From: Rotaria socialis
Lineage: Eukaryota > Rotifera > Eurotatoria > Philodinida > Philodinidae
Length of the DNA stretch: 64,000 nt
NCBI GenBank assembly: GCA_905331475.1
Contig: CAJNYU010001520.1
Span: 124,001 to 188,000 of the forward strand
Direction: 5' to 3'
The notes beneath the pieces were generated by a model, which was not told the origin of the DNA, did no database searches, and saw only the letters and a list, made by a program, of their open reading frames with translations. Positions 12,264 to 25,040 of this stretch are shown piece by piece (position 1 is the first letter of the stretch; each line of letters opens with the position of its first letter). A program made the translations under genes and the position numbers.

Positions 12264-14004
12264 CTATTCTTTGTGACACAATAAATTTAGTGTCCACAAA
12301 AGCATAATTGCTAATATCACTTTAACAATACCATTCATATCTAAATTTTGTATATTAGTCTGTTCAGTAGGTTGTGTTGTTGTTAGACGATCAACTAATC
12401 TTAGTAATACTTCATTTTGATCTAATGATCTAGTTAAAAGGTGCTCTAAAAGTTGACTATCATTATTTTGTTTATCGTCTTCTTCATCTGATCGGTCGCT
12501 GTCAGTTAATACTTGTGATGTTTCAGTGAATAATTCTTGACGAAGCTTACTAATAAGATCCGATAATTCATTTTTTTTTAAACGAGTTAATTGACCACGT
12601 TTCTTTTTAATTGATTGTTTATATTCACGTATAATTGCATCAAAACGGCGAGAATTTACATTTTGCGCAGAACTAGATATGTTAGCGTGCGTTGCTGACA
12701 TTGCTGCTGATCTCATTGGGTTTACCATTGAAGAAGGTGCAGGAGTACGACCTAAATTAATTATTCAATCATTTTATTTTCATTGAAAAAAATAATTTAC
12801 GAGGCTGCACAGATAGTTTCCTTTCAACGTGTGTTATTTGGCGAATTAGTTCACCGAATGATTTATCGAAATCTTCAAGCTCCGAAAAATCAATATGATA
12901 ATTCGAACCTTTTATGATACCCAACCAGCTTTGTGCGCGAAACGATTTTTCCATTAAGCATGGAATAAATTTAATACGATTTTCTGCAGCATATTCAGCT
13001 TCTACAATATTCAAGTAATAAGATTTTGAAGGTCATAAAAAAAAAACGTTTTTCTTACCTAATCGACAATATTCACTTTCATAATATTGCTGATTAATAC
13101 AAATGAGAACAATATAAGAATTTTCTACGGCTCGAGCCATACTAACAAGTATGTCATCGCCCATATCTGTTAAATCCATCCAAACTTTATAATTTCTTTT
13201 CTAAATTATCAAAACTAAATTGTTCTTTATTCAAATTATCTTTGTGTAATAATTACCACTAGGCCTTCATAAATTTTCTGGCATGTTTCACGTGACGAAC
13301 GATTATAACTAATCATAATGTGTCGTTTTTGTTGGGGATTATCATTTGTAGTCGATAGAGTTGTTGGTTTAGGAACAGTGGACGAAGCTTGAAATTGAAC
13401 ATCAATTTAAGTTTATTAAATATCTCAACTTTACTCTTTTTTTTCTTCTTTTACCTGTTTCTGGTTCAGACAATGGTTCAACAGTGCTACTGTTGAGTTG
13501 TTCTGTTTCGTCACTATCTTCAACGAGATTACCATCTTGCTCAGTGTTTGTTACATTAGAGACACTTTCATATAGTAAAGATAATTGTTTCGCAGCTACA
13601 TTAAGACTATATGTAATATCACTGGGTAGTTCTGCGACTGAAACAGTTGTATTTGTACTAAGTGACGTAATTTGCTCATTATCATTGCATAAAGCTAATG
13701 ACGATAATAACGCCTGATTGATCTGTTGCTCTTCACCAAGCGTTTCTATTGCAATAAAAAACGATTCAAGATTTCATTGTTAAACAACAGCTTACCATCA
13801 TTACGTGTGTCATTTGTTGCATCTAAATTAAGTGCAGCATCGACCATTTCCTATGAAGAAAAACAAAATATGAATAGTATATTTATCGAAAAAAAATCAT
13901 TTTATTTTCTGTTGACTCACTCGAAATTCATCGAAATTTGAGGGTTGACTATTTTCAGATATTTGTATTGGATAATCATTTGAATTAGATGCTTCTTCGG
14001 CCAT
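12264..14004 (-). CDS. TIR-domain protein with C-terminal membrane anchor
   Basis: Seven exons on the minus strand (14004-13921, 13850-13796, 13745-13455, 13387-13257, 13200-13059, 13001-12801, 12751-12264) sum to 464 codons. Residues 1-160 are acidic and Ser/Thr/Gln-rich, probably disordered. A TIR domain spans about 165-290. Box 1 is HIMISYNRSS. It continues with YKVWMDLTDMGDD (box 2 region), ENSYIVLICINQQYYESEYC and FRAQSWLGIIKG (box 3 region). A glutamate in C-R-L-E-A-E-Y-A sits where NAD-cleaving TIRs such as SARM1 carry their catalytic Glu. Beyond it lie a basic, helical linker, a charged heptad-like stretch and a hydrophobic segment (GIVKVILAIMLLWTLNLL) just before the stop. This predicts a tail-anchored protein with its TIR domain in the cytosol. 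A 5' UTR intron (about 14010-14104) is possible. Domain identity is firm; NADase activity is inference. Confidence 0.85.
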
Positions 14005-15731
14005 AACTATTCGATTTTTCAATTAGTTATGAAATTTCACCTTATACTGATAAATAAATAGATTTAAAAGAACAGAACGTTTGCGTCAAAACACACTACT
14101 TTACCTGTAAATATATTGTGTAGTAAAAAAATGACGTGTTGGACAAACATGATTGATGTCGCTTTTTAGCCTTGTAGATGTACATTTACATTCAAATATG
14201 ATCATATAAGAGAGAAACTATGATTTCTTAGATCAATTAGACGTGTAACCAAGCAGGTGAGTATAGTTCAAGGTAGACGGTGAGTCACTATTCATCCACG
14301 TGATCCTTGATTGGTTATTATGAGCACGAATCTTATTTATTGTTTTTGAGTAATAATAATGTAAAAAAACAGAAGCTTTTATCGCACGACTAGAGCATGC
14401 ACTTTGGAGAGAATTAGATTTTCATAATAGCTCTTATGATTCATATATTAAACACTACATGAATTGAAGATTTTACAATTTCACTAGTGATATTCAACGA
14501 ATCTTATGTAAATCTTTTGATAATACAATAATGTTTATACATCCTTTCTACTATAAATCATAACATTTTATTACATATTAAACTCATGAGCAAAGCAAAT
14601 GAAGTAATCGATAATAATCTTTCATAAACAGATAACACTGTTTGTTTCGATTTCAAAACTTTGACCGCCCAACAAAGATCAAGTTTGTACTTTGAATTAA
14701 AAGAAATAAAAGTTTAGAAGTATATTTGCAAAGTATCGTATTTTCAAGTGTGTAATTTCTATATGATTTGATGAACGACTTAATTTTGAACAAAGTGATT
14801 TGAAGTGTTAAATTAAGCATTTGAAAATTTCAGAACAATACAAGATTCACACCGTGATAGTCACTTAGGGGCGTTCTTCAAAGCAATGTTGACAATTTTA
14901 GAAGAGTATTGTATAATCATAATTATATATATATATACATATGAAAGATTTCAGATACTAATTATCCATTTACTGTACGCTACTCAATACTCTGGCATAC
15001 ATCACGATATTATTAGTTTGTAGAAAGAAACTAAAGGTTAACGAATAATGTCAGTCATACTAATGATAGACGCACGCGATGTAAAAATTATTACTTCAAA
15101 AGGTCAACAAAAAAACATAAAAATCTATTGAAAATCTAAATTTTCTTTTTAGTATTATTATTTTAGTGCTTGCATTCAAGTATTTATTGTTCACATGTAT
15201 CGTTCGATTGTGTAGGGTACATGTAACCGTGCCTGAAAAGAAAGATCGCATTCTTGTCACTTGCCATCATATGGCAAGTAATCGGCCCTCAAATAAAATG
15301 TAAGACTCTTGTCCTGTACTAGCTATGAGATGAGATGAGATGAATTCCTCTATCTCACCAAATGTTCAGTATTATTCCAGATGATTGACTTTGAACAATA
15401 ATTAACGAGAGAAAAATAAATTGTCAGTCATGCTTTCATAATGATTATGGTTAATTTAACGGAGTTTCTATGTTCGCTAAGAAACAAAGATTATCGCCTG
15501 TCGAAATTTCAACATGATTAAAACAGTGATGAAACTTTTTTTGTCGTCATTAAAATCATAGGAACAGAAACGCTGAGTAATGACCATATTTATCTACCTG
15601 TTTGTTCTGTAAGCGATGATGAAATGCGATCACATGATTGTTTTTTTTATACGTCGTAATATTTTTCGTCTTGTAGGTATTTTATTTGTCTTTCAAATTT
15701 AAGCATTGTTACGGCATCAGCAGCATGAACA
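14005..15731. other. divergent intergenic region between the TIR gene and PINK1
   Basis: 1.7 kb holding both promoters and perhaps a 5' UTR exon of the TIR gene near 14104. No coding frame of note was seen. A short TA run lies at 14925-14938. Confidence 0.4.
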
Positions 15732-16369
15732 ATGGTTTTGAAAGGTGTAGCAGCGATGCTGGCTCGAATAAGCCGAGTGATATTTTCCCATCCAGTAAAA
15801 CCCATATATCCTTCTCATCGTGTTCATGAAATAGTACACATCAATAAAAATTCTCAAAGTTATTCAAAACAACCATTACGTGCAAGTTTGTTTTCATCGT
15901 TTTCTTACAATGGGCAACCCATGGGCCGTTACCATCAAATCTTTCAAATTTACTACCACCATATCGCACTATACTAAACGAACTCAAACGACGATTTTTC
16001 TTTGCTGGTTGGTTCTTTTGTGCGTTTTCTTTTTTGACTTCTGCGTATACGCATTTCTCTCCCTCTCTCTCTCCCTCTCTCTCTCTATATATATATATAT
16101 GTATATGCATATCAGTACTCAGCTTTCTTCTACGCACTTAAAAGTAACGAGCAACAGAGAGAAAAATAGGAGTTTTTTGTGATTGTTCTTTGATGTACGT
16201 ACATTGAAAAACGAATTCATGCCATCTAGAAAGGAGAAGAGAAGTGGTAATAATAAAACCACAGAGACAGAGAGAGAACGAGAGAAATAACTAGAATTCT
16301 CTTTTTCTTCGTCTTCTAGTAAAACATGCATAGCACAGATCATCATTAAGCAGGCCAAGACAAGTGAAT

Positions 16370-16402
<33 letters not shown>

Positions 16403-19400
16403 CAACATTTGAATAGTAACAATAGAGGTGAACGAGCGAACAAATGAGCTTCTTTTCTTTCTCTCTCTCTCTGTCTCTGTTTCTATCAACTAGTTATTGG
16501 TCTCGAGGGAATAAAGGATGCTGTGCTAAACGACCGTCAGCATATAGCGAAGCGCAGACAATGATGATAATGTGATGTGATGTGATGAGAGGAGATGACA
16601 CGAAGAACAACTGTTAGAAGCTCTACCCTTATCATCTTCGATAAGCAATCTGAAACCATAGTATGAGTGGTTATGTGGATTACATTTTCCAGTGTGCTCG
16701 TCTAATGTATCGATTTCTTTGAAATTAGTTGACCCGTTTTTATTTGTACTGAGTTTTTTCTCTCTTGGGCTGTTAGTAGACTGGAGTAGTGTAGCATAAA
16801 TAACTGATTAATTTTTCATCAGAGAATATTTGTATACTATTGAGAACAATAGAAAGAATAATTTCAAATAATCAAATATTGATTCAATAAAACAAAAAAC
16901 TTCAGCCATAACATCTGATTTAGTATCGACTTGACATAGGAAAAATAAATTTCCGGTTCACAGTGATTCTCTGTCTTCCTTCCGATTTTGAAACCAAACA
17001 TAAACGTAATATTTTTCTTCTCAAATAAATCTTATCATTACTATTTGCATAGTATCTGCTCTTTCTTTTTTTTAGCTCCGACAAGTTCACGTCTTGCTTT
17101 TAGTCTTCTCGGCTATTCACTTATACCACAATCATCATTTGATTTTGTTCATCGTAACGAAACCATCAATCAAGTTTGTCATATTTTAGAAAAAACTATC
17201 AACGTGGATCAATTAAATGATGATAATGAAAAATATAATCGAGCATCGCTCGATGATTTTGAATTAGGTCGCTTACTTGGCTACGGTTGTAACGCAGCTG
17301 TATATGAAGCACGAATTCGCATACCGACAGACGGAATATCTCGTACAACAATACCATCAGAATTTATAATTAATGATGAAAACAGCAATGAAAGCGATAC
17401 CGAAATACTTTCACGTCAATCATCGAATACTTCATCAATTTATGAGGGTGTGCATGATAACCTTGACGATGAAGAGCGCCTGCATGAGTTAACATTAAAA
17501 GAAGGTATGATAGAGGCTTCCTATCGTAATGAAATAAAAAGAAAGGCTTAAAACATACGGAAATTAATTTAATATATCGATGAGAAAAACAACAATCAAT
17601 TTTAAGAAACTTAATAACCTTTTTTCTTGTTAGTTTTAATAATATCGGTGTAAGCATTCAATTCGATGAATATGAATAATTATCAATTTTGTGAAGTATC
17701 GTTGAAAGAAGAAGGACAATGTGAATATAGATGACAAGAGATATGGTTGTTTAATAGCTATTCGCTTACTTCAGAATAAGTGGGATGCGAAGACAGCCGA
17801 TATCCGTTTGTAATAAGAACAAAGAACAATCTTCTTGTGGTGATATCTAATCATTGAAACATGTTTTCTTTTATCGTGCGTGTTTGAACGTTTTATATAT
17901 TCAATATATTACGTAGCTGCCAGATGCTTTACCTCCTTGACAAATATTATCAATCAAAACAACAGTAAATGATTATTTCACAGCCGAGATAAGACATTGA
18001 CATAGAGACTTCGAGGACAAATATTTGTACAGAAATCGATTATTAAATTTGCTGCTATCAAAATTAGATTGACTAGAAAGAGCAATTCTATAATTTTAGT
18101 TCGATATCGAGCTGCAACTAACATGAATAGATCATCAAATAGTGAATCTAATTTATTACCAGGTAAATATTTATTGAAAAATAATCAATGAAAAAGTTTT
18201 TACCCGGAAATTTTAGCTGGCGAATTTAATTTAGCAATAAAAATGTTATTTAATTATGGCACTCAATCCAACGCTGAAGCCCTTGAGAAAGCTATGGATA
18301 AAGAGTTATTGCCACTACGTAAATGTTCTTATCATCCAAACATTGTTCGAATGTATTCATGTTTTGTTGACTCATTTCCACTGCTAAATGAAGCATATGT
18401 ACACTATCCAATGGCAATACCAACAAATATATCGCCAGATGGTTATGGAAGAAATAAAACTTTGTTTATTGTTATGCGTCGTTATGATTTAACATTGAGT
18501 GAATACATTCACTTAAGTAAACCTACTCATCATGAACGGTTATTACTTTTTGCGCAATTATTAGAAGCTTTAGTATATTTAAAACGTCATTCAATTGTTC
18601 ATCGAGACGTAAAAAGTGATAATCTACTTATATGTAGTTCAACTGGTGAACTTGTTCTAGCTGATTTTGGTTGTGCTTTATATCAACCACCTAATTTAAA
18701 ACAATCGTATACAACTGATGAAATTTGTAAAGGTGGAAATCTTGCACTAATGGCACCAGAAGTAAGTTTTATATTTTGTCAAACTTAATGACCCATGTAA
18801 TTGTTTTGATTGCGTGTGTGAATATGAAAAAAAGAGTCAAGTAACTTCTAAAACACAGACCATCAGCTTTTTTTTGAGCGAGAGAGAGATTTGCGAGACT
18901 ACGTGTTTTATGGATTGAAATTAGGGGTGGACCATTTTTTTTTAACGGAACTTAATTAATGAAATTAATTAATGACTTCCATTAGCCATTAATCTTAATG
19001 GCTAATTTTTTCTGAGAAAAACATAATTCATTAATATTAATGAAAAACATTAACATTAATTTTAAAATTAATGTTTTCATTAATCATTAATATTAATGTC
19101 AATGTTCTTGAATGATATTAACGGTTAACGGAAACATTCACCATTAGTATGAATGGTAATGTTTTCGTTAATATTAGGGATTATATTTTCATTAATCATT
19201 AATATTAATGTTAATTTTTTCATGAAAACATTAATTTTTCCATATTACTGAATTAGGTTTTTCTAAGGAAACATTATCTACAATTATTAATCAATTAACT
19301 GGTCTTAATAGCTAATGTTTTCTCCGAAAGTGTTAATTACTTAATATGGACAGTTATAATGCTTTCATGAAAACATTAACCATTAATATTAATATTAAGT

Positions 19401-20143
19401 CATTAGTTTTAATGAAAACATTAACATTAATATTAATGTTAATGGCCCACCCCTAGTTGAAATCTTACTTGATTGAAACCCTAGATATTGTCTTTATTTC
19501 TATGCATTATTAAATCTAGAAAGGTTTCTAAATCTGAGACAGCGTGATAACTCAATACTATGAATTTCACTTGACATACTTCTATTGCATAATTCTCTCT
19601 TTTTATTTTGTTAAATCAGATCGTGCTGTGTCAACCTGGCCCAAAAAGTTATCTCGATTACAATAAAGCTGATCTTTGGGCAAGCGGCACGTTATGTTAT
19701 GAATTTTTTTCTCTACCAAACCCATTTTTCCATGGCTCATTTCGACAAGAAACCTACAGTGATCAACAGCTACCGCCACTTCTTCCTCTAGCATCACCAC
19801 TTATCGAACGACTTGTTCATTCGATGTTGCGTAAAAATCCTAAAGAGGTATTATATATATGCATACATCTCTTTTCGTACATTCAATTCTATTCTTTATT
19901 TAGCGGCCATCAATATCTTGTATCAGTAATTGTATTCAATTATGCCTTTGGTTCAATTCGACAATATTAAAAATGAATAAAAATGACTTTTATCAGACAT
20001 ATATGTGGACAGCATTAGAAACATTATTTAACAAACGAACATTATCAAGTGTTGAGCTTAGTTTGAAAAAACTTTTCTGTCAACGTCAATCATCTCAATC
20101 ATTGTATGAAGCACAATCATATCTTAATCAACTTACAGCATAA
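15732..20143 (+). CDS. PINK1: PINK1 mitochondrial serine/threonine kinase
   Basis: Six exons (15732-15885, 17076-17504, 18100-18162, 18217-18761, 19620-19847, 19904-20143) join in phase to 552 codons plus stop, close to the usual 580. Exon 1 encodes an Arg/Lys-rich, acid-poor start (MVLKGVAAMLARISRVIF) fitting a mitochondrial targeting sequence. A short hydrophobic stretch follows (LAFSLLGYSLI, about 60). The glycine loop is GRLLGYGCNAAVYEA (116-130), the ATP-binding Lys is in NLAIKM (224), the catalytic loop is HRDVKSDN (344-351), and DFG is at 365 and APE at 395. PINK1-specific features are G-C-N-A-A-V-Y-E-A, an insert before the kinase Lys, FPLLNEAYVHYP, DFGCALYQ, GGNLALMAPE, and DYNKADLWASGTLCYEFF. 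The C-terminal extension after the kinase is also present. PINK1 senses mitochondrial damage and phosphorylates ubiquitin and Parkin. The start was chosen because it gives a targeting peptide. Confidence 0.95.
15886..17075 (+). other. PINK1 intron 1, long and rich in simple repeats
   Basis: A 1.19-kb intron, far longer than the usual 50-60 bp here. It contains CT and TA runs (16050-16100), a GTC/TCG trinucleotide run (about 16371-16401), another CT run (16457-16473) and purine-rich tracts. No internal exon could be supported. Confidence 0.6.
16371..16401. repeat. (TCG)n trinucleotide microsatellite
   Basis: About ten uninterrupted TCG units within PINK1 intron 1. Confidence 0.95.
18922..19455. 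mobile_element. hAT-like MITE in PINK1 intron 4
   Basis: A 534-bp AT-rich element. It starts TAGGGGTGGACCATT and ends with the imperfect complement AATGGCCCACCCCTA. It is flanked by near-identical 8-mers, attgaaat (18914-18921) and gttgaaat (19456-19463), seven of eight matching. An 8-bp duplication with a TAGGGGTGG-type terminus is typical of hAT-superfamily non-autonomous elements. The interior is made almost entirely of permuted ATTAATG/CATTAAT motifs and has no coding capacity. Confidence 0.8.
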
Positions 20144-20340
20144 GTTCAAAATAATCAAATTTCTCTATTTTATTTTTCTATATTCTGTACAGTAACATAA
20201 AACCAGAAAAACAGTACTGCGTCAGGTGGTATTTTTTTTCTCTCTCTCTCTCTCTTTCGTCAATTGATGACACAAGATACATGTATGCGATAAATGAGTG
20301 TGTTTTTTATTTGAATAAATACGATAGTGAATAAGCATTT
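20144..20340. other. short convergent spacer
   Basis: About 200 bp between the PINK1 stop and the stop of the minus-strand PLAC8-like gene. It contains a CT microsatellite (about 20239-20257) and AATAAA motifs for PINK1 near 20313. Confidence 0.6.
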
Positions 20341-23000
20341 TCAAAGACCTTGATAATCCAATTCGCGATTAAGTTGAATGGCTGCACAGCATGGGCAACA
20401 TGTTGAAATACAACAGTCTTTAACTAAATTACCCTGAAAAAAGAGTTGAGAGTATTTTTTTGTTATAATTTTTTTCAGTGCGATCTCCCATTTATGTGAA
20501 TTTCTTTTATTCTTGAAATGTCAGTTTATCACATATGAATCTACTAATATTAAATGCATTGATTTTCAATAAGTATGCAAACCTTTCAGTCTATTACATT
20601 TGAAAGGTCAAGATTGAAATTCATCAAGATCTTTCAAAAATATTTTATCTCAAATTTTTTAATATTCAACGCAAAATTGCTTGCGAATATATATATATTC
20701 GAAGATACGATTAGCATTTCTTGTCTTATTCTAGCTGCTAATCTCCAGCGTATTCCATCGAGCCTAACTCAATTGATATCGTATTTCACATGAGGAAAAT
20801 AGTAGTTGTCTGTAAGATAATGAGTTCTCCCCAAGCGAACAATTATTGGCGAAAAATTATCTTTGGCCTAAGGTTAGATCTAATGATGTTCACAACTAAT
20901 CAGATCAGTTCTTGGTAAAAATAAAATGATTTTAGAGGCTCAGATTTTCATTTCAACAACATATTCTTATCTGATTTATAGGATATATGTTGTAACAAAA
21001 CGGAGAAAAGAAATAGATGTCAATTTTTCATACGAATGAATACGTGATAGAATGAATATTTCAAGATCATCGCATAGTTTGCTCTCTTATCTTTCGAAAA
21101 CAAATACGAATTGTTGTTTTAAACTATTCAAAAATATGAATGAGACGTGATATAAGACAAAGCCTAGTGCAAATGTCTATTTTCAATCTTCGGATAATTC
21201 CTTAATAACTACGAAAAATAAAAGTAGAGTCCTGCAGGTCAACCTTGCCCTGTAAAGTAGGGCTAGGGTACAAAACTCGTAGGGCAGGGCAGGGTAAGGT
21301 TACAAAAAAAGATATTTAGGGTATAAGTAGGGTGTAGCTCATACAAATAAAAATTTTATAGAGGGGAACTTAATATATATTTCTGACATGTTTTTGATCA
21401 AAAACAGTGTAAAGAGTGATATCATAATCTAAATCGAATGGGTAGAATAACAACGAACGGAAAACAATGGCCTATTGTTTAGTACTATTTTTGCATAAGC
21501 TGACGAGTTCAGTCACTTTTGATTATTTGTCTAGTAAATGTGCATGTAAATGTAATAAAAAATATCTTCGAAATCATCTCGACATGAACGTATTGTTAGT
21601 ACAAACGGGCGAGTTTTGAAAGAGAGAAGGCAAAATTTAAGTGGTGATGTTGTAAATGACATTTTATTTTTAAGAAACTTTCGAAATATTTATTAATTTT
21701 GTATTTGATTCTCGTTGAAGATCAATAAAATATATTGAAACAAAGTGAAGAAAAACTTCATACTGATTTTTGCTTGGACCTGAAACTCTAAGGATATGAT
21801 AGGGTGTAAAATGAAAAATCTCTGTGATAGGGTAGGGTAAGGGTACAAAGCCCCTAGGGTAGGGCAGGGCAGGACAAGGGTACGAAGTTTTACGATAGGA
21901 CAGTGTTAGGGTACAAAAAAGTCTTAACCTGCAGGACTCTAAATAAAAGGAAACTGTAAATAATATTTTACAGTAATATTGTTTTTTTCTACATAGAAAC
22001 CTGAATACTCATCTTGTTAATTCTTAATCGAGTAAAAATAATTTATGGGGGCTTCAAAAGAATAACACCTTGAATCTACACTGAAGCAATAGAGCGCTAT
22101 GTCTTCAGCGGGTCTATGGTTTGTGTACTTTCATGAAAGTAGGTCAACTATACTTCGAGCTACAAAAGACTACTCAAGTAAAAAAGGATCATCATATTGA
22201 AACCTATTCCTCGTAGTTCTATGTGACGAATGATCATTACTGATCAGTGAGATATTTCTCATACTCAATCAATTGAGCTCTAATTAAACAAAAGAATTCC
22301 ATCGCGACGTGAAGAGATCGACTATGGTCAGTTTTATTTGAAAAAGACCTATAATTACCTCAATTCGAAATGCAGTACGAATTTTTGATCGAAGAGCATA
22401 TCTTGCACCAGGACACAAACATGCCCAGCAAGTTTCACCGGCTCGTTTATATAATGCATATTCAAAACAACAGGGACAAAAGAAAGCAAAACAGCCTAAA
22501 ACAAAACCAGTCGGAATCAATCGCTTTCCTATTGTAATTAATAGTATTTACATTGTTTTCCATCTGTACAACATGAGCAAATGGCATGTGACCATGGGTG
22601 TTCAAACTCCCAAACGCTTCTCCCGGGCTGCGTAACAACAACACTTCTAGGAGAAAAACCATGAAATACCTATTCAGAATAAATAGTTTTGTTGGTATTG
22701 ACGTACACTTGAGCGACTTTTTGCCGACTTTTAACTTGTTGATCAGTGGAACGATGAGAATTTGCAAAGGCCGTATCTGGAGAACGTTGATGCCGAATCG
22801 GTTCTAAAGATCGAATAAAAAATCTTATGTTTTTTTTTTGATTAAAAATCAGAGAAAAATACATAAATTTATAGTCTCTGTTTAACTCTTCCGACTATGT
22901 TTATTTCATGATAGCTTGGGAATAAATAATGAGAACAACGTTATAGTTTTCATCCAGAAAAGCATAAATGTATACCTCGAGAGCGATAGTTTGTTGTCAT
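20341..23000 (-). CDS. PLAC8-like cysteine-rich protein (first copy)
   Basis: Five minus-strand exons (23000-22976, 22803-22707, 22646-22552, 22495-22359, 20433-20341) sum to 148 codons plus stop. The N-terminus is polar. Then comes VSVVVTQPG, strongly like the VVVVTQPG start of vertebrate PLAC8/cornifelin proteins. The domain continues W-S-H-A-I-C-S-C-C-T-D-G, FAFFCPCCFEYALYKRAG, CWACLCPGARYALRSKIRTA and, from the last exon, DCCISTCCPCCAAIQLNREL. Cysteine clusters, an A-L-R-x-K-I-R-T block and the final C-C-P-C-C-A-x-x-Q-x-x-R-E-L motif define the PLAC8 family. Members are small membrane-associated proteins with varied roles in animals (and cell size or metal handling in plants), so no specific role is assigned. 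The last intron is 1.9 kb, inflated by a hAT-like insertion. Confidence 0.85.
21225..21941. mobile_element. hAT-like non-autonomous element, 717 bp
   Basis: The ends are TAGAGTCCTGCAGGT and ACCTGCAGGACTCTA, perfect inverted termini. They are flanked by an exact 8-bp duplication, aataaaag (21217-21224 and 21942-21949). Subterminal regions at both ends carry repeated AGGGTAGGGCAGGGC-like motifs in the same orientation. No transposase frame is present. An 8-bp target duplication points to the hAT superfamily. It sits in the last intron of the PLAC8-like gene. Confidence 0.88.
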
Positions 23001-25040
23001 GGCGGAAATAAACTCTCAGCACTTGCTAGTTGATGTTGTGATTGTTCACGTTGAGGCCTTCAATATTTTATACTCTAAACGAATCTCTTTTTCTCTCTCT
23101 CTCTCTCTCTCGTACTCTTTTTCACTTGAAATTTGAAAGAATCAGTTGAATGCCTTATTCTATGACTTATTTCTTTCTCTTTTCCTCTTAAACTAAAAAT
23201 CGTTCGTTTATTGTCCACATACGTTTGCCTGCCCTTATCAACGACATAAATATAATGGAACGGCATTTCAATGTTTACTACAATTATTCTTTTTGAATGG
23301 CTTCAAATTCTTTTCGCTCTCTCTCTCTCTTTACTACCAGCCAACAATTAAGCTATCTAACTAGCAAGAGAACGAAGAAACTTGTTCGGTTTCTGTTGAC
23401 GATAAATGAACAATAATTGATAGAGTCACGAGCTTCTATCGATATCAGATAGGAATTCAATAAGTGTATGCATACATACTCATGGCTGAATGTTTATTTT
23501 AACAAAAAAAGCAAAATAGGAGTCGTTGCCAACAAGAGTAATCAGTTTTCTTTCTTCTATAGACTATGCATTAGAACTTATTGTGTACTACTTTCACTTT
23601 CAATATGACATACTCTTGATTTGTTAAAGGATATTTTGATTATAAAAAAGTGGAAAATTTTCCATTTCTTTCAGAAGAGTTTTCACCGTGTTTTGTTAAA
23701 TCATTTTTGTTATATTGTGGAAATTTTATTTTTTTCCCTTTTGAATACTGAACTATAAGGTGTTGCTTATTTTGTTTTGTTTTTAATAATACATCCTTTT
23801 GCCAATCATCGATAAGATTTATAGCTTATTACTATGTTCAAATATTTTCTTGTTTTCAAGCAGGCACAGACTTGTGTGCTAGCAGGGTGGCTTTTTGTTT
23901 TGAATTTAATATCGTAGGATTTATCGAAAATGATTTTCCAATATATGTTGACTAATTTTTATCGTCTCACGAAAGGCCAAAGAAAGTCAAATTCAGATGA
24001 ACATTTTTTTGTTAGCTTAGAAATTCCTGATGGATTTTTGCAATTTGAGCTTTGACATGCGAGAGTATCAAAATCGAACGAAGGAAATTGACTTTTCTTT
24101 CAGCAATGATTTTCTTCACTATACACACATTATATTAGCGACCTTTTTCTATTTGTATAGAGTTACCGGCGAGGTCGTCCTCTACAATATGATTTAACAA
24201 TGAAGAATCTCAAAGTAATGATTTGTGAATGATGAAATGGATTTTATAATTCTTTTTGTTTCGATAGATAAATGGAAATTCGACTAACATATTAAGTTTA
24301 AAATGATCTTTAGCACAGATTTCAGGCGTCGTTTTAAAAAAGAATACAAAAAGCCTTCCGGTATCTTTAAGCCCATAAAAAAATCAATGAAAATTTGATT
24401 CTCTTTCAGTTTGAAAAAATAAATATCTTATATTTCCGTTGCAATGATAAAACATTCTTATTGATTGTATCTCTGTACCGCGTGTAAATCATTTCATTAA
24501 AAAACGTGAATCTAAATCTGATGGAAATAACGGTAGACACCGATTTTGTAAGGTTTTGTCTTGTACATGAAAGGCGTCTTCTTTTTGTATCTTTGAATCG
24601 ATCTATTTGTAAGCGAAATTCAAATTTTGTAATTTATATTTGTAGGTATACAAATATAGACCGATGATTGATTCGATTCTCCTTATCTAAAGAGAAAGAG
24701 GCATCTGTTAAAAGATAAAAAGAACGAAAACTTCTCTGTTCAAATTTATTCAACAAATACTTTACCTACAAGCCAAAGAAATTAAAGAAAAAAGAATGAC
24801 ATTCCTAAATTTCATAATTCAGTGGCTAGAAACTTTTTAGTATAGTTTTATTCTTGATGTTTATAAAAATATAAATTTAAGATTTTATTCATAACAGACA
24901 AAAACAAATCGAACATTACTTCATAATTTTTACATAAATTAGAACAAAAAACAAATTTCAGAAGAACTTACAAATATAGAAGATTTCATAAAAATTATCG
25001 AGAATTAAAAAATCACCTTTTATGTAGCAAATGGTTTTCT
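23001..25040. other. intergenic
   Basis: 2.0 kb of AT-rich sequence upstream of the PLAC8-like gene and downstream of the TMEM272-like gene. CT microsatellites lie at 23092-23111 and 23318-23331. No convincing frame or RNA gene was seen. Confidence 0.4.

Noticed and set aside
15841-16358. Frames in PINK1 intron 1 containing poly-Ser/Leu and Glu/Arg runs
   Set aside because: Driven by CT and TA microsatellites; no domain, and they lie inside a spliced intron.
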